From an uncultured Aquimarina sp. (GTDB taxonomy: Bacteria > Bacteroidota > Bacteroidia > Flavobacteriales > Flavobacteriaceae), in the NCBI GenBank assembly GCA_947502885.1, contig CANNBP010000010.1:124001-188000 (forward strand): a stretch of DNA of 64,000 nt. Reading direction: 5' to 3'. Each line of letters begins with the position of its first letter. The first letter of the stretch is position 1. The translations under genes and the position numbers were made by a program. Below, in pieces: positions 54,487-63,590 of this stretch. The notes under the pieces are model-generated. The model searched no databases. It saw nothing but the letters and a program-made list of their open reading frames with translations, and was not told where the DNA came from.

Positions 54487-56358
54487 TTATCCTTCCATTT
54501 TTTCAGAGAGTTCTAACCATCTCATTTCAAATTCCTCAATATCTTGAATAATTTTCTGAAGTTTTTGAGACTCTTCATTAATTTTATCTCCTTCTAAATT
54601 TCCTTCGGCGAATATAGTTTCAATCTCTTTTTTTTGAAGTTCAAGTTTCTTTAAGTCTCGTTCAATCCTATTAAATTCTTTTTGTTCGTTATAAGATAAA
54701 GCAGCTTTATTATCCTTTTTCCAACTATTTTTTGCTTTGGGTTGGGAGTTATCTTCAGCTTTTTTTACTTCAGGAGCCTTACTACTTTCATATATTCTGT
54801 AATCTGTATAATTACCAGGGAAATCTTGAATAACACCATTGCCTTTAAACACGAATAAGTGATCCACAATTTTGTCCATAAAGTAACGGTCGTGGGATAC
54901 AACCATTAGACAACCAGGAAAATCCAATAAGAAATTTTCGAGTACATTAAGTGTTACAATATCTAGATCATTTGTAGGTTCATCAAGAATTAAGAAATTT
55001 GGGTTTTGTATTAAAACGGTACATAAGTATAATCTTTTTCGTTCACCTCCACTTAATTTTTCAACAAAATCATATTGTTTTTTACGATCAAAAAGGAAAC
55101 GTTCTAATAATTGTTGCGCAGATATTTGTCTCCCTTTTTTTAATGGGATATAATCTCCAAATTCACGAATAACATCAATAACTTTTTGCCCTTCTTTTAT
55201 AGTAATACCTCTTTGGGTATAGTACCCAAATTTTATAGTATCCCCTTTGACAATTTTACCATGATCTGGAGATACTGCCCCTGTGATCATGTTAAGAAAA
55301 GTTGATTTACCCGTTCCATTTTTACCTATAATACCGACACGTTCACCTTTTTTGAATACGTATTCGAATTTATCAAGTAAAAGGAGGTCATTATAACTTT
55401 TAGAAATTTTATGAAGCTCAAGAATTTTACTTCCCATTCGTTCCATATTAATTTCGAGTTGTACCTCGTGATCATTCCTACGTTTATGAGCACGTTCTTT
55501 GATTTCATAGAAATCGTCAATTCTGGATTTTGATTTAGTTGTACGAGCTTTTGGCTGTCTACGCATCCAATCTAGCTCTTTTTTATATAGTTGTTTTGCC
55601 TTTTCGGTAGTAATCTGCTCATTAGCAACCCTAGCGTCTTTATTGCTTAGATAGTAGGCATAATTACCTTTGTAACTATACAATTGACCATTTTCTAATT
55701 CGACTATTTCGTTACAAACATTTTCTAAGAAGTAACGGTCGTGAGTAACCATGAATAATGTAAAGTTCTCTTTTGCAAAGTATTCTTCTAACCATTCAAT
55801 CATTTCTAGATCCAAATGGTTTGTTGGTTCATCTAAATATAATAACTCTGGTTTGCTTAAAAGAATATTGGCTAATGCTAGTCTTTTCTTTTGCCCTCCG
55901 GATAAATCACTAACTTTTTTACTTAAATCATCTAGTTTAAGTTTAAAAAGGATTTGCTTGTATTGAGTTTCAAAATCCCAAGCATTACTGGCATCCATTT
56001 GCTCAAAAGCGAGTTGATATGCTTCTGTGTCTTCTGGATGTAATAATGCTTTTTCATATGCATCAATAACTTTAAGTATTTCATTATCTGATGCAAAAAT
56101 GGTTTGCTCGATGGTTAGATTGGGATCAAGGTTTGGCTCTTGAGGTAAAAAAGCAACTTTTAGATTTTTACGATAAACCACTTGACCTTCATCAGGTTCT
56201 TCATCTCCTGCAATAATATTGAGAAGCGAAGTTTTACCCGTTCCATTTTTGGCTACAAATCCAATTTTTTGCCCTTCGTTAATTCCAAATGAGATATCCT
56301 TAAAGAGAATGCGTTCCCCAAATGATTTTGCTATATGTTCTATTGATACGTAATTCAC
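54487..56358 (-). CDS. ABC-F family ATPase, Uup-like
   Basis: This 623-residue soluble ATPase has two ABC domains with Walker A motifs (GFVAKNGTGKTSLLN and GIIGKNGTGKSTFLN), signature motifs (LSGGQKKRLALAN and LSGGERKRLYLC) and Walker B (LLYLDEPTNHLD and FLILDEPTNDLD). A linker between them is rich in basic residues (WMRRQPKARTTKSKSR). A C-terminal coiled coil (about 555-620) is typical of Uup. ABC-F proteins act on ribosomes or related complexes, not as transporters. It is not an antibiotic-resistance subgroup by any feature I can see. Confidence 0.88.
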   Translation of the reverse strand: MNYVSIEHIAKSFGERILFKDISFGINEGQKIGFVAKNGTGKTSLLNIIAGDEEPDEGQVVYRKNLKVAFLPQEPNLDPNLTIEQTIFASDNEILKVIDAYEKALLHPEDTEAYQLAFEQMDASNAWDFETQYKQILFKLKLDDLSKKVSDLSGGQKKRLALANILLSKPELLYLDEPTNHLDLEMIEWLEEYFAKENFTLFMVTHDRYFLENVCNEIVELENGQLYSYKGNYAYYLSNKDARVANEQITTEKAKQLYKKELDWMRRQPKARTTKSKSRIDDFYEIKERAHKRRNDHEVQLEINMERMGSKILELHKISKSYNDLLLLDKFEYVFKKGERVGIIGKNGTGKSTFLNMITGAVSPDHGKIVKGDTIKFGYYTQRGITIKEGQKVIDVIREFGDYIPLKKGRQISAQQLLERFLFDRKKQYDFVEKLSGGERKRLYLCTVLIQNPNFLILDEPTNDLDIVTLNVLENFLLDFPGCLMVVSHDRYFMDKIVDHLFVFKGNGVIQDFPGNYTDYRIYESSKAPEVKKAEDNSQPKAKNSWKKDNKAALSYNEQKEFNRIERDLKKLELQKKEIETIFAEGNLEGDKINEESQKLQKIIQDIEEFEMRWLELSEKMEG

Positions 56359-56455
56359 AACTTTGTATAAGGTCGTAAAGGTACAAGGTTTCTAAGATAC
56401 ATAGAAACAAAGTCTAAAAGTTTATAGATAAATCTGATAAATAGTAATTTTTCCT

Positions 56456-58033
56456 TTATGAGTTTCTTCGTCTTGTTACCGAAAACAAAAAGATAGTAAT
56501 AGATAAAAATATAGCAATTCTTGCAAGATAGTTTCCTGCTTTTACATAAAAGGTAATTTTATCATTTGTCATAAGTGTACCTTTTAAGACACCTTGTTCT
56601 TCATATTTTAATGACGAAACAATTTTTCCTGTTTGATCTATAATTGCAGAAATACCTGTATTTGCACTACGAGCAATGCTTCTACGAGTTTCTATTGCTC
56701 TTAACTTTGCAAATGATAAATGTTGTTTGTGTCCTTGTGTATTTCCCCACCATGCATCATTAGTAATAATAGCTAAAAAATCAGCTTTATTTCTTATATA
56801 ACCTGTTACAAACTCGCCATATATACTTTCATAACAAATTAATGGAGCAATACCAATACTATCTTTACTGAAAAAAACTTCTCTATTTTCTTGAGTTGTC
56901 TTTTTTGCAACAGTTCCTCCAAGATCTATCATTGCATCTCCAAGAATTGGTTTAAGAACACTTTGGTACGGAAAATTTTCTACTCCAACTACTAATTTCG
57001 ACTTATGATATAAACCCGTAAGACCATCAGGGCTAACAAAAAAAGCAGAGTTGTAATCATCATAAAACACATTCTCTTTATGAATATTAGTTTGTTTGCG
57101 TATCCTTTTAGGGTCGTTAAAAACGTCTATGAGGGAAATTCCTGATAAGAAATTTGCATTGGGATAAGAAATAAGTAAGTTTTGAGCAGTTCTTTTTGCA
57201 ATTGAATTAGAAAAATTAGAAAGCTTATTATTATCTGCAAAAACTGTTTCTGGAGCAATAATAAAATCTGTAGAAGAACTTGTTACGGTCCTGCTGAGAG
57301 AATCTAATAATTTACCCACACGATTATCACTGGTGTTGTATTTTTCGGTATATGGATTAATATTAGGCTGTAGGATGACTACTTCAATAGATTTGCCTTT
57401 TTCTTCGTATGTTTTTAGTAAAATAAAAGAAAGTATAATTGGTATTGAAATAAACAAACCATTACGTAAAAGAGATCTGTATAGTATCGTTTTATCTTTA
57501 TGCTGAATAAAAAGTAATATACTTTTAAAAACACTAATGTTTACTATCCATACCCAAAGTGTACCACCAAAGGTTCCTGTATATTCGTACCATTGTATCC
57601 AAGAAGTAAAATCAGCAAATCCATTTCCTAGGTTGAGCCATGGCCAAGATACTTGCCATTGTAAATGAAAATACTCAAACCCCATCCAGAAACATATTAG
57701 AAACAAGCTTGAGATTGTAAAGGATGTTCTTTTTGCAACAATGTGGTATATAAGGAAAACAATAGCCATTAATAAACTGTTGACAAGTACGGCGATCCAC
57801 ATTCCTATTGGAGTTGAATTATAAATCCACCAGGTGGTAATTATGTTCCAAATAAAAAAAGTAATATAGGCTAATCCAAAGATTTGAGATTTGCTGTATT
57901 TATGATAACGTGTAGTATATTCTGCAACCAAAAGTGGTACAAAGGCAAAGAACAAAAACAATGGAAAACCATATGTTGGCCAGCTTATAGCAAGGATCAA
58001 TCCAGAAAGGATAGCAAGCAGAATGTTTTTCAT
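56456..58033 (-). CDS. lnt: Apolipoprotein N-acyltransferase
   Basis: This 525-residue enzyme has N-terminal membrane spans (about 1-205) and a periplasmic nitrilase-like domain (about 215-490) followed by a final span. The catalytic triad is visible: Glu262 (APETVFAD), Lys346 (LYHKSKLVVG) and Cys400 (PLICYESIYGE). It N-acylates the N-terminal diacylglyceryl cysteine of lipoproteins, such as the metalloprotease in this window. Its length is normal. It is divergent from pssA, which lies 156 bases away on the other strand. Confidence 0.93.
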   Translation of the reverse strand: MKNILLAILSGLILAISWPTYGFPLFLFFAFVPLLVAEYTTRYHKYSKSQIFGLAYITFFIWNIITTWWIYNSTPIGMWIAVLVNSLLMAIVFLIYHIVAKRTSFTISSLFLICFWMGFEYFHLQWQVSWPWLNLGNGFADFTSWIQWYEYTGTFGGTLWVWIVNISVFKSILLFIQHKDKTILYRSLLRNGLFISIPIILSFILLKTYEEKGKSIEVVILQPNINPYTEKYNTSDNRVGKLLDSLSRTVTSSSTDFIIAPETVFADNNKLSNFSNSIAKRTAQNLLISYPNANFLSGISLIDVFNDPKRIRKQTNIHKENVFYDDYNSAFFVSPDGLTGLYHKSKLVVGVENFPYQSVLKPILGDAMIDLGGTVAKKTTQENREVFFSKDSIGIAPLICYESIYGEFVTGYIRNKADFLAIITNDAWWGNTQGHKQHLSFAKLRAIETRRSIARSANTGISAIIDQTGKIVSSLKYEEQGVLKGTLMTNDKITFYVKAGNYLARIAIFLSITIFLFSVTRRRNS

Positions 58034-58189
58034 ATAAAAAATTATAGATACAATATAATAACGAAATTAAACTTATTTGGTTACAATGAATACATTTGAA
58101 TGCATCTTTTTTGTTAAGCTTTATTGGGATATTTTAAAACTATAGCAACAGACCAGAATAGTTTATTATTTTTACACAAAATCCAATCT

Positions 58190-58939
58190 ATGTCTATCAA
58201 AAAGCATATTCCAAATAGCATCACATTGCTTAATCTTTTTTGCGGTTCTATAGCAGTTATTTTTGCAGTTCAAGGCCATTTACAGTTAACGGCTCTTTTT
58301 GTAGTATTAGGAATAGGGTTTGATTTTTTTGATGGGTTGGCTGCTAGAATGTTAGACGTTAGAAGTGAATTAGGATTGCAGCTTGATTCATTAGCAGATA
58401 TGGTAACAAGTGGGGTCGTGCCAGGGATAGTAATGTATCAATTATTTACGCAAGTGGTTGGTAAGCCTTTTTATCAAGTTCATGATTCATGGAGCTCTGA
58501 TCACGTGTTTACTGATCTTAGCCTATCCTATATGTCTTTATTAGGTTTGTTGATTACATTAGCATCTGCTTATCGATTGGCTAAATTTAATATTGATACC
58601 CGTCAAACTTCATCATTTATTGGGTTGCCAACTCCAGCAAATACATTACTTATTATAAGTTTGCCTTTGATACTTGAGTTTCAACAAGAGGTATGGGTTC
58701 ATGAAATTATTCTTAATCAATGGTTTTTATTGGGCTTAACTATTCTAAGTTGTTATTTATTAAATGCAGAAATTAAGTTATTTGCATTAAAATTTAAAAC
58801 TTGGGGATTTGCAGAAAATAAAATTAGGTATATTTTTCTGTTAGTAACATTAGTATTACTTGTGTTATTAAAGTTTTTGGCGATTCCTTGTGTTATATTA
58901 CTTTATATATTAGTGTCTTTGTTGTTTTCAAAAGATTAA
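58190..58939 (+). CDS. pssA: CDP-diacylglycerol-serine O-phosphatidyltransferase
   Basis: This 249-residue membrane enzyme makes phosphatidylserine, precursor of phosphatidylethanolamine. The CDP-alcohol phosphotransferase motif DGxxAR-x8-GxxxDxxxD is visible at DFFDGLAARMLDVRSELG, then LQLDSLADM. About seven membrane spans follow. I use the ATG at 58190 (MSIKKHIPNSITLLNLFCG), because the 22 upstream codons start at a TTG and do not match the family. The gene ends just before a hairpin that belongs to the opposite-strand peptide gene. Confidence 0.92.
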   Translation: MSIKKHIPNSITLLNLFCGSIAVIFAVQGHLQLTALFVVLGIGFDFFDGLAARMLDVRSELGLQLDSLADMVTSGVVPGIVMYQLFTQVVGKPFYQVHDSWSSDHVFTDLSLSYMSLLGLLITLASAYRLAKFNIDTRQTSSFIGLPTPANTLLIISLPLILEFQQEVWVHEIILNQWFLLGLTILSCYLLNAEIKLFALKFKTWGFAENKIRYIFLLVTLVLLVLLKFLAIPCVILLYILVSLLFSKD

Positions 58940-58940
58940 T

Positions 58941-58964
58941 AAAAAAAGCGAGACTAGCTCGCTT
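58941..58964 (-). terminator. Terminator of the small peptide gene (minus strand)
   Basis: On the minus strand the stem AAGCGAG/CTCGCTT (58958-58964 with 58946-58952) has a 5-base loop and is directly followed by T5. It lies 32 bases beyond the peptide stop. On the plus strand it has no U tail, so it serves the peptide gene and not pssA. Confidence 0.75.
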
Positions 58965-58995
58965 AATATAAAAAAAAACAAAGGATTCTATCGCT

Positions 58996-59148
58996 TTATT
59001 GGCAAGCTAAAGATCCATAACAGCAGGGGTGTTGCCAGTTTTGTTGAAGACTACAATCAACCCCATACCAATTACCTGCATGAATCTGTTTTTGCTGTTG
59101 TTTTTCTAAAATCTGAACTTCTTTTAAATTTAAAATGCTTTTTAACAT
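58996..59148 (-). CDS. Small leader-type peptide precursor, bacteriocin- or RiPP-like
   Basis: This 50-residue open frame reads from ATG at 59148 to TAA at 58996-58998. The first 25 residues (MLKSILNLKEVQILEKQ...) resemble Bacteroidota leader peptides of the type M-K/L-KSIL-N/K-L...Q-K-x-I-x-G-G; here the end is IHAG (Ala24-Gly25), an A-G version of the double-glycine cleavage site used by peptidase-containing ABC exporters. The predicted 25-residue core begins NWYGVDC and has four cysteines (32, 42, 43, 49), two tryptophans (27, 38) and a CC pair. No exporter or modifying enzyme is adjacent. A minus-strand terminator follows. The product could be a disulfide-bonded microcin-like peptide, a RiPP core or a signal. 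Confidence 0.65.
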   Translation of the reverse strand: MLKSILNLKEVQILEKQQQKQIHAGNWYGVDCSLQQNWQHPCCYGSLACQ

Positions 59149-59380
59149 AATTTGAATTTTAAATGTGAATACTTATTTAAGTAGTTAGCATATTAAAGAT
59201 AAATTTTAAAACAGAAACTAAATATTTATCCACATACTTTAGTTGTAAAATTATGATATTGTGAATTTTAGGAGTTTTAATTTGAATTTTGGTAATAGTA
59301 CAAGGTTATTATTCATTTTATTAAAATCATTTTTGTTAGAAATATTAAAGATCTATGGTTTATGATAAAACCTGAAATGT
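59149..59380. other. Intergenic region upstream of the peptide gene
   Basis: About 230 AT-rich bases between the divergent peptide and regulator genes. On the minus strand a weak -7-like TATCTTTA (59194-59201) could serve the peptide. No other structure is clear. Confidence 0.35.
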
Positions 59381-59427
59381 ATTTTGTTTTACAAAATGGA
59401 TAATTAGTAAAACATTTTGTATTTTTG
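59381..59427 (+). promoter_or_regulatory. Promoter and candidate operator of the TetR-like gene
   Basis: A perfect inverted repeat ATTTTGT-TTT-ACAAAAT (59381-59397) is followed by a third half-site, ATTTTGT (59414-59420), abutting the exact -7 element TATTTTTG (59420-59427), 17 bases before the ATG. TetR proteins commonly bind such palindromes to repress their own operon. Confidence 0.55.
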
Positions 59428-59444
59428 TTATAGATACTTATGTT

Positions 59445-60098
59445 ATGGAAAAAAATAAAAATATCACATCAGAAAGGATTATCGAGTTATATATGAGGGA
59501 TGTACTTCTTTCATCGACTACCTTTTCATCGGTTTATGCTTTTGCAGAGAAACATGATTTTGATGAATCACAGTTTTATGAGCATTTCAGTAGTTTTGAG
59601 CATATTGAAAAAAGAATTTTTGCTTTTTTTTGTGTTCAAACCACAACATTGTTAGAAAAATCTAAGGAGTATTTTGATTTTGATAAGAAGCAAAAGTTGT
59701 TAAGTTTTTATTATACTTTCTTTGAAGTACTTTCTGCTAATAGGTCTTATGTGTTGTTAAGACTTAAAAACCATAAGAGTAAGCTTAAGTCATTAAAACT
59801 ATTAACTCGACTTAGAGAGGAATATCTAAATTTTATTGATGATTTGGATTTAGAGCGCATAGACTTTAAAAAAGAGGAGTTAAATGATGTTCGAGATAAA
59901 GGTCTTAAAGAAGCTGCTTGGTTGCAATTACTTATTGTTTTAGAATTTTGGTTAAATGATGAATCTAAAGGTTTTGAGAAGACTGATATTTTTATTGAAA
60001 AATCTATTCGGGCAACTTTTGATTTAATTGATGTAGCTCCAATAAAAAGCATTGTAGATCTGGCAAAATTTATGTGGAAAGAAAAGATGAGTGTGTAA
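59445..60098 (+). CDS. TetR-family transcriptional regulator
   Basis: This 217-residue protein has a TetR-like N-terminal helix-turn-helix (residues about 8-55, with SSVYAFAEKHDFDESQFYEH as the recognition region) and a larger, all-helical C-terminal domain (80-217) similar to the family ligand-binding domains. It lies 1 base before the ABC1-kinase gene, which in turn overlaps the flavin-reductase gene, so it is the first gene of a three-gene operon that it probably regulates. Its ligand is unknown. A palindrome just upstream fits autoregulation. Confidence 0.75.
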   Translation: MEKNKNITSERIIELYMRDVLLSSTTFSSVYAFAEKHDFDESQFYEHFSSFEHIEKRIFAFFCVQTTTLLEKSKEYFDFDKKQKLLSFYYTFFEVLSANRSYVLLRLKNHKSKLKSLKLLTRLREEYLNFIDDLDLERIDFKKEELNDVRDKGLKEAAWLQLLIVLEFWLNDESKGFEKTDIFIEKSIRATFDLIDVAPIKSIVDLAKFMWKEKMSV

Positions 60099-60099
60099 T

Positions 60100-61422
60100 A
60101 TGAAATCTATTGATAAAATACCTATTTCTAAAATAGACCGAGCTTCTAAATTATTATCTACCGGAATTAAAGTTGGCGTTAATTATGCAAAATATTATGG
60201 TGATAAGGTTGTAAAATCTAAAGAAGAGGCAAGAGAAAATCTTAATGAAGCAAATGCTGATGATATTTATAATGGACTTAAAACACTGAAAGGTTCGGCA
60301 TTGAAAGTTGCTCAAATGCTAAGCATGGAAAAAAATATACTTCCAAGAGCATACGTTGATAAGTTTTCTTTATCTCAATTTTCTGTGCCGCCATTGTCCG
60401 CACCGTTAGTCATCAAAACTTTTAGGAAATATTTTAACCAAGAACCGTCAGAGGTATTTGATACTTTTTCTGCAGAATCTGTAAATGCTGCTAGTATTGG
60501 TCAAGTTCATAAAGCAACTAAGAATGGAAAGGAGTTAGCAGTAAAAATCCAATATCCAGGTGTTGCAGAAAGTATATCATCAGATCTTGCTTTGGTAAAG
60601 CCTATTGCCATAAAAATGTTTAACATTAAGGGTAAAGGATCTGATGAGTATTTTAAAGAAGTAGAAAATAAGTTGTTAGAAGAAACGAATTATGAACTTG
60701 AATTAAAGCAGAGTATTGAAATAATTACGAAGTGTAAGAATATATCAGGGATTAAATTTCCTGAGTATTATCCCAAATATTCTACAGATAGAATTCTAAC
60801 TATGGATTGGATGAATGGTATACATCTTTCAGAGTATGCTTCAAGAAATAAGGATGTAGAAAAAGCAAATATGCTAGGGCAAGCATTATGGGATTTTTAC
60901 ATGTTTCAGATTCATACCTTAAAAAAAGTACATGCCGATCCGCACCCAGGAAATTTTCTGGTATCAGATAATAATGAATTGATTGTTATTGATTTTGGTT
61001 GTATGAAAGAAATCCCTAATCAGTTTTATACTCCATATTTTGAACTTTCAGAAAGAGAAAATATTAATAACGCGACGTTCTTTGAAAAAAAACTATTTGA
61101 ACTAGAGATTTTGAGATCAGATGACTCAGAATATGAAAAGAAGTTTTTTAGTTCACTTTTTTATGAAATGTTATCGTTGTTTACTCAACCATTTCAAGAA
61201 GAAAATTTCGATTTTTCTGATGATGTTTTTTTTGGTAAAATAGCAGATTTGGGTCAGAAATATGCAAAAAGTACAGAACTCAAAAAAATGAATGGAAATA
61301 GAGGGTCTAAACATTTTATTTATATGAATAGAACATTTTTTGGGTTGTATAATTTAATGCATGATCTAAAATCCACTAACACTAAGGTTAATAATTTTAA
61401 AAAAATTAATAATGCGTTTTAA
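60100..61422 (+). CDS. ABC1/AarF/UbiB family atypical kinase
   Basis: This 440-residue protein has the ABC1 kinase core: the alanine-rich loop NAASIGQVHKA, Lys in ELAVKIQYPG, HADPHPGNFLV (catalytic loop) and VIDFGCM (DFG). The KxGQ inhibitory motif reads KVAQ in GSALKVAQMLS, with Gly replaced by Ala. UbiB-type kinases support ubiquinone or, in others, lipid metabolism; this phylum makes menaquinone, so the client is unclear. I start at ATG 60100, not the GTG 60091 inside the previous gene. The stop codon overlaps the flavin-reductase start by 11 bases. Confidence 0.85.
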   Translation: MKSIDKIPISKIDRASKLLSTGIKVGVNYAKYYGDKVVKSKEEARENLNEANADDIYNGLKTLKGSALKVAQMLSMEKNILPRAYVDKFSLSQFSVPPLSAPLVIKTFRKYFNQEPSEVFDTFSAESVNAASIGQVHKATKNGKELAVKIQYPGVAESISSDLALVKPIAIKMFNIKGKGSDEYFKEVENKLLEETNYELELKQSIEIITKCKNISGIKFPEYYPKYSTDRILTMDWMNGIHLSEYASRNKDVEKANMLGQALWDFYMFQIHTLKKVHADPHPGNFLVSDNNELIVIDFGCMKEIPNQFYTPYFELSERENINNATFFEKKLFELEILRSDDSEYEKKFFSSLFYEMLSLFTQPFQEENFDFSDDVFFGKIADLGQKYAKSTELKKMNGNRGSKHFIYMNRTFFGLYNLMHDLKSTNTKVNNFKKINNAF

Positions 61423-62023
61423 AAGAACAGATATTGATTCACTTGATCATTTGTATAAAATAAATCTGATTAATAGTGTTTCTGGATTTAAATCTGCAAA
61501 TTTAATAGGTACCAAGTCTAAAGAAGAAGTAAGTAATGTTGCCGTGTTTAGTTCGGTTACACATTTTGGGTCTGCACCCCCGATTCTTGGTTTTGTGCTA
61601 CGTCCTACAACTGTGGCTAGAAATACTTATGATAATATTATGCAAACAGGTGTTTATACAATTAACCATGTTTATGAGGAGATAATAGAAGATGCTCACC
61701 ATACCTCTGCTAAGTATCCCTCAGATATATCAGAATTTAATAAGACGGCGTTAGAAGAAAATTATAAGGATAGCTTTTATGCTCCTTTTGTTAAAGGTTC
61801 GCCTGTACAATTGGCAATGAAATATTGCGAGGAGTATAACATACAATCAAACGGAACTATTTTGATATTGGGGGAGATTTTAGATCTTTATGTAGATGAT
61901 GTTTTAATTGAAGATGATGGTCTTATCAATTTAACAAAGGGTAAGGTTGCAACTATTAATGGTTTAGATACTTATATGGTTCCAGAATCTTCAAAAAGAT
62001 TAGCTTATCAGAGACCTAAATAG
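61412..62023 (+). CDS. Flavin reductase-like FMN-binding protein
   Basis: This 203-residue protein matches the flavin-reductase-like domain: SVSGFKSANLIGTKSKEEVS, a SSVTHFGSAPPILGFVLRP block that forms the flavin-binding barrel, and YTINHVYEEI. Members reduce or simply bind FMN/FAD. It is translated in overlap with the ABC1 kinase (11 bases), so the operon encodes a regulator, a kinase-like protein and a flavoprotein. A redox or quinone link is inference. Confidence 0.82.
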   Translation: MRFKRTDIDSLDHLYKINLINSVSGFKSANLIGTKSKEEVSNVAVFSSVTHFGSAPPILGFVLRPTTVARNTYDNIMQTGVYTINHVYEEIIEDAHHTSAKYPSDISEFNKTALEENYKDSFYAPFVKGSPVQLAMKYCEEYNIQSNGTILILGEILDLYVDDVLIEDDGLINLTKGKVATINGLDTYMVPESSKRLAYQRPK

Positions 62024-62113
62024 GTGTCGTTTATTGTTAAAGTTGTGTAATGATAAATCATAGCACTTTTTAAACCTTTAATTTATAATAGAATTAATAG
62101 TTTAGAACATCGG

Positions 62114-62713
62114 CTAACTCTGTTTTTTATTTTTAATCGCTCTGTATATGTTTAAAATTAATATAGAAAGTAAGATGGATAACATTCCTGTTTTGGTTAA
62201 AATTTTACCATATTGAGTCCAGCCAAGACTTCCTCCAATCAAAATGATAATTAATAGGCAGCAGAAATAAATATCAAGTTTAACTTTTGTTCTCCTAATT
62301 TTTATCCTCTTCAATTCGTTGAGATCATTATTAGAGAACACGAATTTAATTTTATGAAAATCTTTTAGTATTAGAATGCAATTTAGAAAGAGTAAAAAAG
62401 CAACGATATAGGGCGTTCCATTCCAGTCTAATGAAGTAACAATGAATAGAATATTTAAAAGAAGAGGGAATAATAGTATTGCTCCTAAAAGTCTAAATCG
62501 ATTGTTAATAAGTAAAAAACCAATGATTATTTGACTATAAGCGATGAATTTACCGTAGAGTTCAAGCCCATGTTTTTCTAATTCTTCAATGAGATAATGA
62601 GGCCCAATTATATCTGGAAGCCCTGTTAATTTTTCAATCCCGGCGGTAATAAATATAATACCCAAAAGAAAAGAAATTGAACTTATAAATACTGAGGTAA
62701 TTTTATTCGTCAT
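62114..62713 (-). CDS. DoxX-like membrane protein
   Basis: This 199-residue protein has four or five membrane spans: 8-25, about 55-75, 78-95, 100-118 and 147-190. The first span region SFLLGIIFITAGIEKLTG is the DoxX-type start. A hydrophilic basic loop follows at about 125-145. Members are poorly characterised and have been linked to redox stress. It is transcribed toward the flavin-reductase gene. The similarity is limited, so the family call is tentative. Confidence 0.55.
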   Translation of the reverse strand: MTNKITSVFISSISFLLGIIFITAGIEKLTGLPDIIGPHYLIEELEKHGLELYGKFIAYSQIIIGFLLINNRFRLLGAILLFPLLLNILFIVTSLDWNGTPYIVAFLLFLNCILILKDFHKIKFVFSNNDLNELKRIKIRRTKVKLDIYFCCLLIIILIGGSLGWTQYGKILTKTGMLSILLSILILNIYRAIKNKKQS

Positions 62714-62897
62714 GTTTTTTACTTTTATACATTCTAGTTGTTGTAGTAAAACGATGACGACTAAGCTGGGTCTTTGTTACGATGTTTGTTATAGTTAAAT
62801 CAAAGAAAAACTATTTTGGTTGATATGAGAACGTACTTTTTGAAGGTGAATTTATATTGTAAAAAATAAGAATACGTACTTGGTGTTAAGTCACAAG

Positions 62898-63551
62898 TTA
62901 TTGACCAAAAGGATGTTTTTGAGATAGAGTTACTAATTCACTACGTACATTTCTTAATGTATTTGCATAGATTACAAGACTTTTTATTCCTGTTAATAAT
63001 CGAGATTGTACTTGCGAGAATCTATTAGTTTCTTCTGGTGACCAATCTTGATTTAAGAAGTCATCAACATTAGAAATAACAGAGTGCAATGGTAACCATG
63101 TTAAGTGGCTATTTTTTGCAGCATACCCTTTTAAAAGGGAGATAGGGTACGTTCCTCCTCCAGATGCCGATATACCAACAATAAAGCCAGGTTTATGACC
63201 AAGAGGTAAACCTTGAGCAGAACCATTTGCACATAGTAAAAGTAGGTTTACCAAAGCTGGAGGTATCATACCTCCCCATTCGGGAACAACAAATACTACA
63301 GCATCACAGTGATAAAGTTGATCTAAAACGTCTTTTTTACTTTTATCAAGCTGCTTTTTATCATGATCACGGCCATAACCATAATGATCTAATAAAAAAG
63401 GGTAAATCGATAAGTCTAAAATAGAGGATGAAACATGTGGGAGCGACTCAAATATATGCTTTTGTAAATGCTCAGAAGTTTCAAAGCTTTTAGATTCATT
63501 TCTTTGACTGCTACTAACGATTAAGATGTTTAATCTTTTCTCAATTTTCAT
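62898..63551 (-). CDS. NAD(P)H-dependent FMN reductase-like flavoprotein
   Basis: This 217-residue protein has a flavodoxin-like fold: NILIVSSSQRNESKS (phosphate-binding loop), VVFVVPEWGGMIPPALVNLL (flavin contact) and GISASGGGTYP. It matches the NADPH-dependent FMN reductase family, which reduces flavins, quinones or chromate. The C-terminal helical part (185-217) is extended. It lies 39 bases after lptB on the same strand, but a functional link is not evident. Confidence 0.8.
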   Translation of the reverse strand: MKIEKRLNILIVSSSQRNESKSFETSEHLQKHIFESLPHVSSSILDLSIYPFLLDHYGYGRDHDKKQLDKSKKDVLDQLYHCDAVVFVVPEWGGMIPPALVNLLLLCANGSAQGLPLGHKPGFIVGISASGGGTYPISLLKGYAAKNSHLTWLPLHSVISNVDDFLNQDWSPEETNRFSQVQSRLLTGIKSLVIYANTLRNVRSELVTLSQKHPFGQ

Positions 63552-63590
63552 TTATTATAAAGGAGTTACGCGATTAAGAACCTTTGTCTA

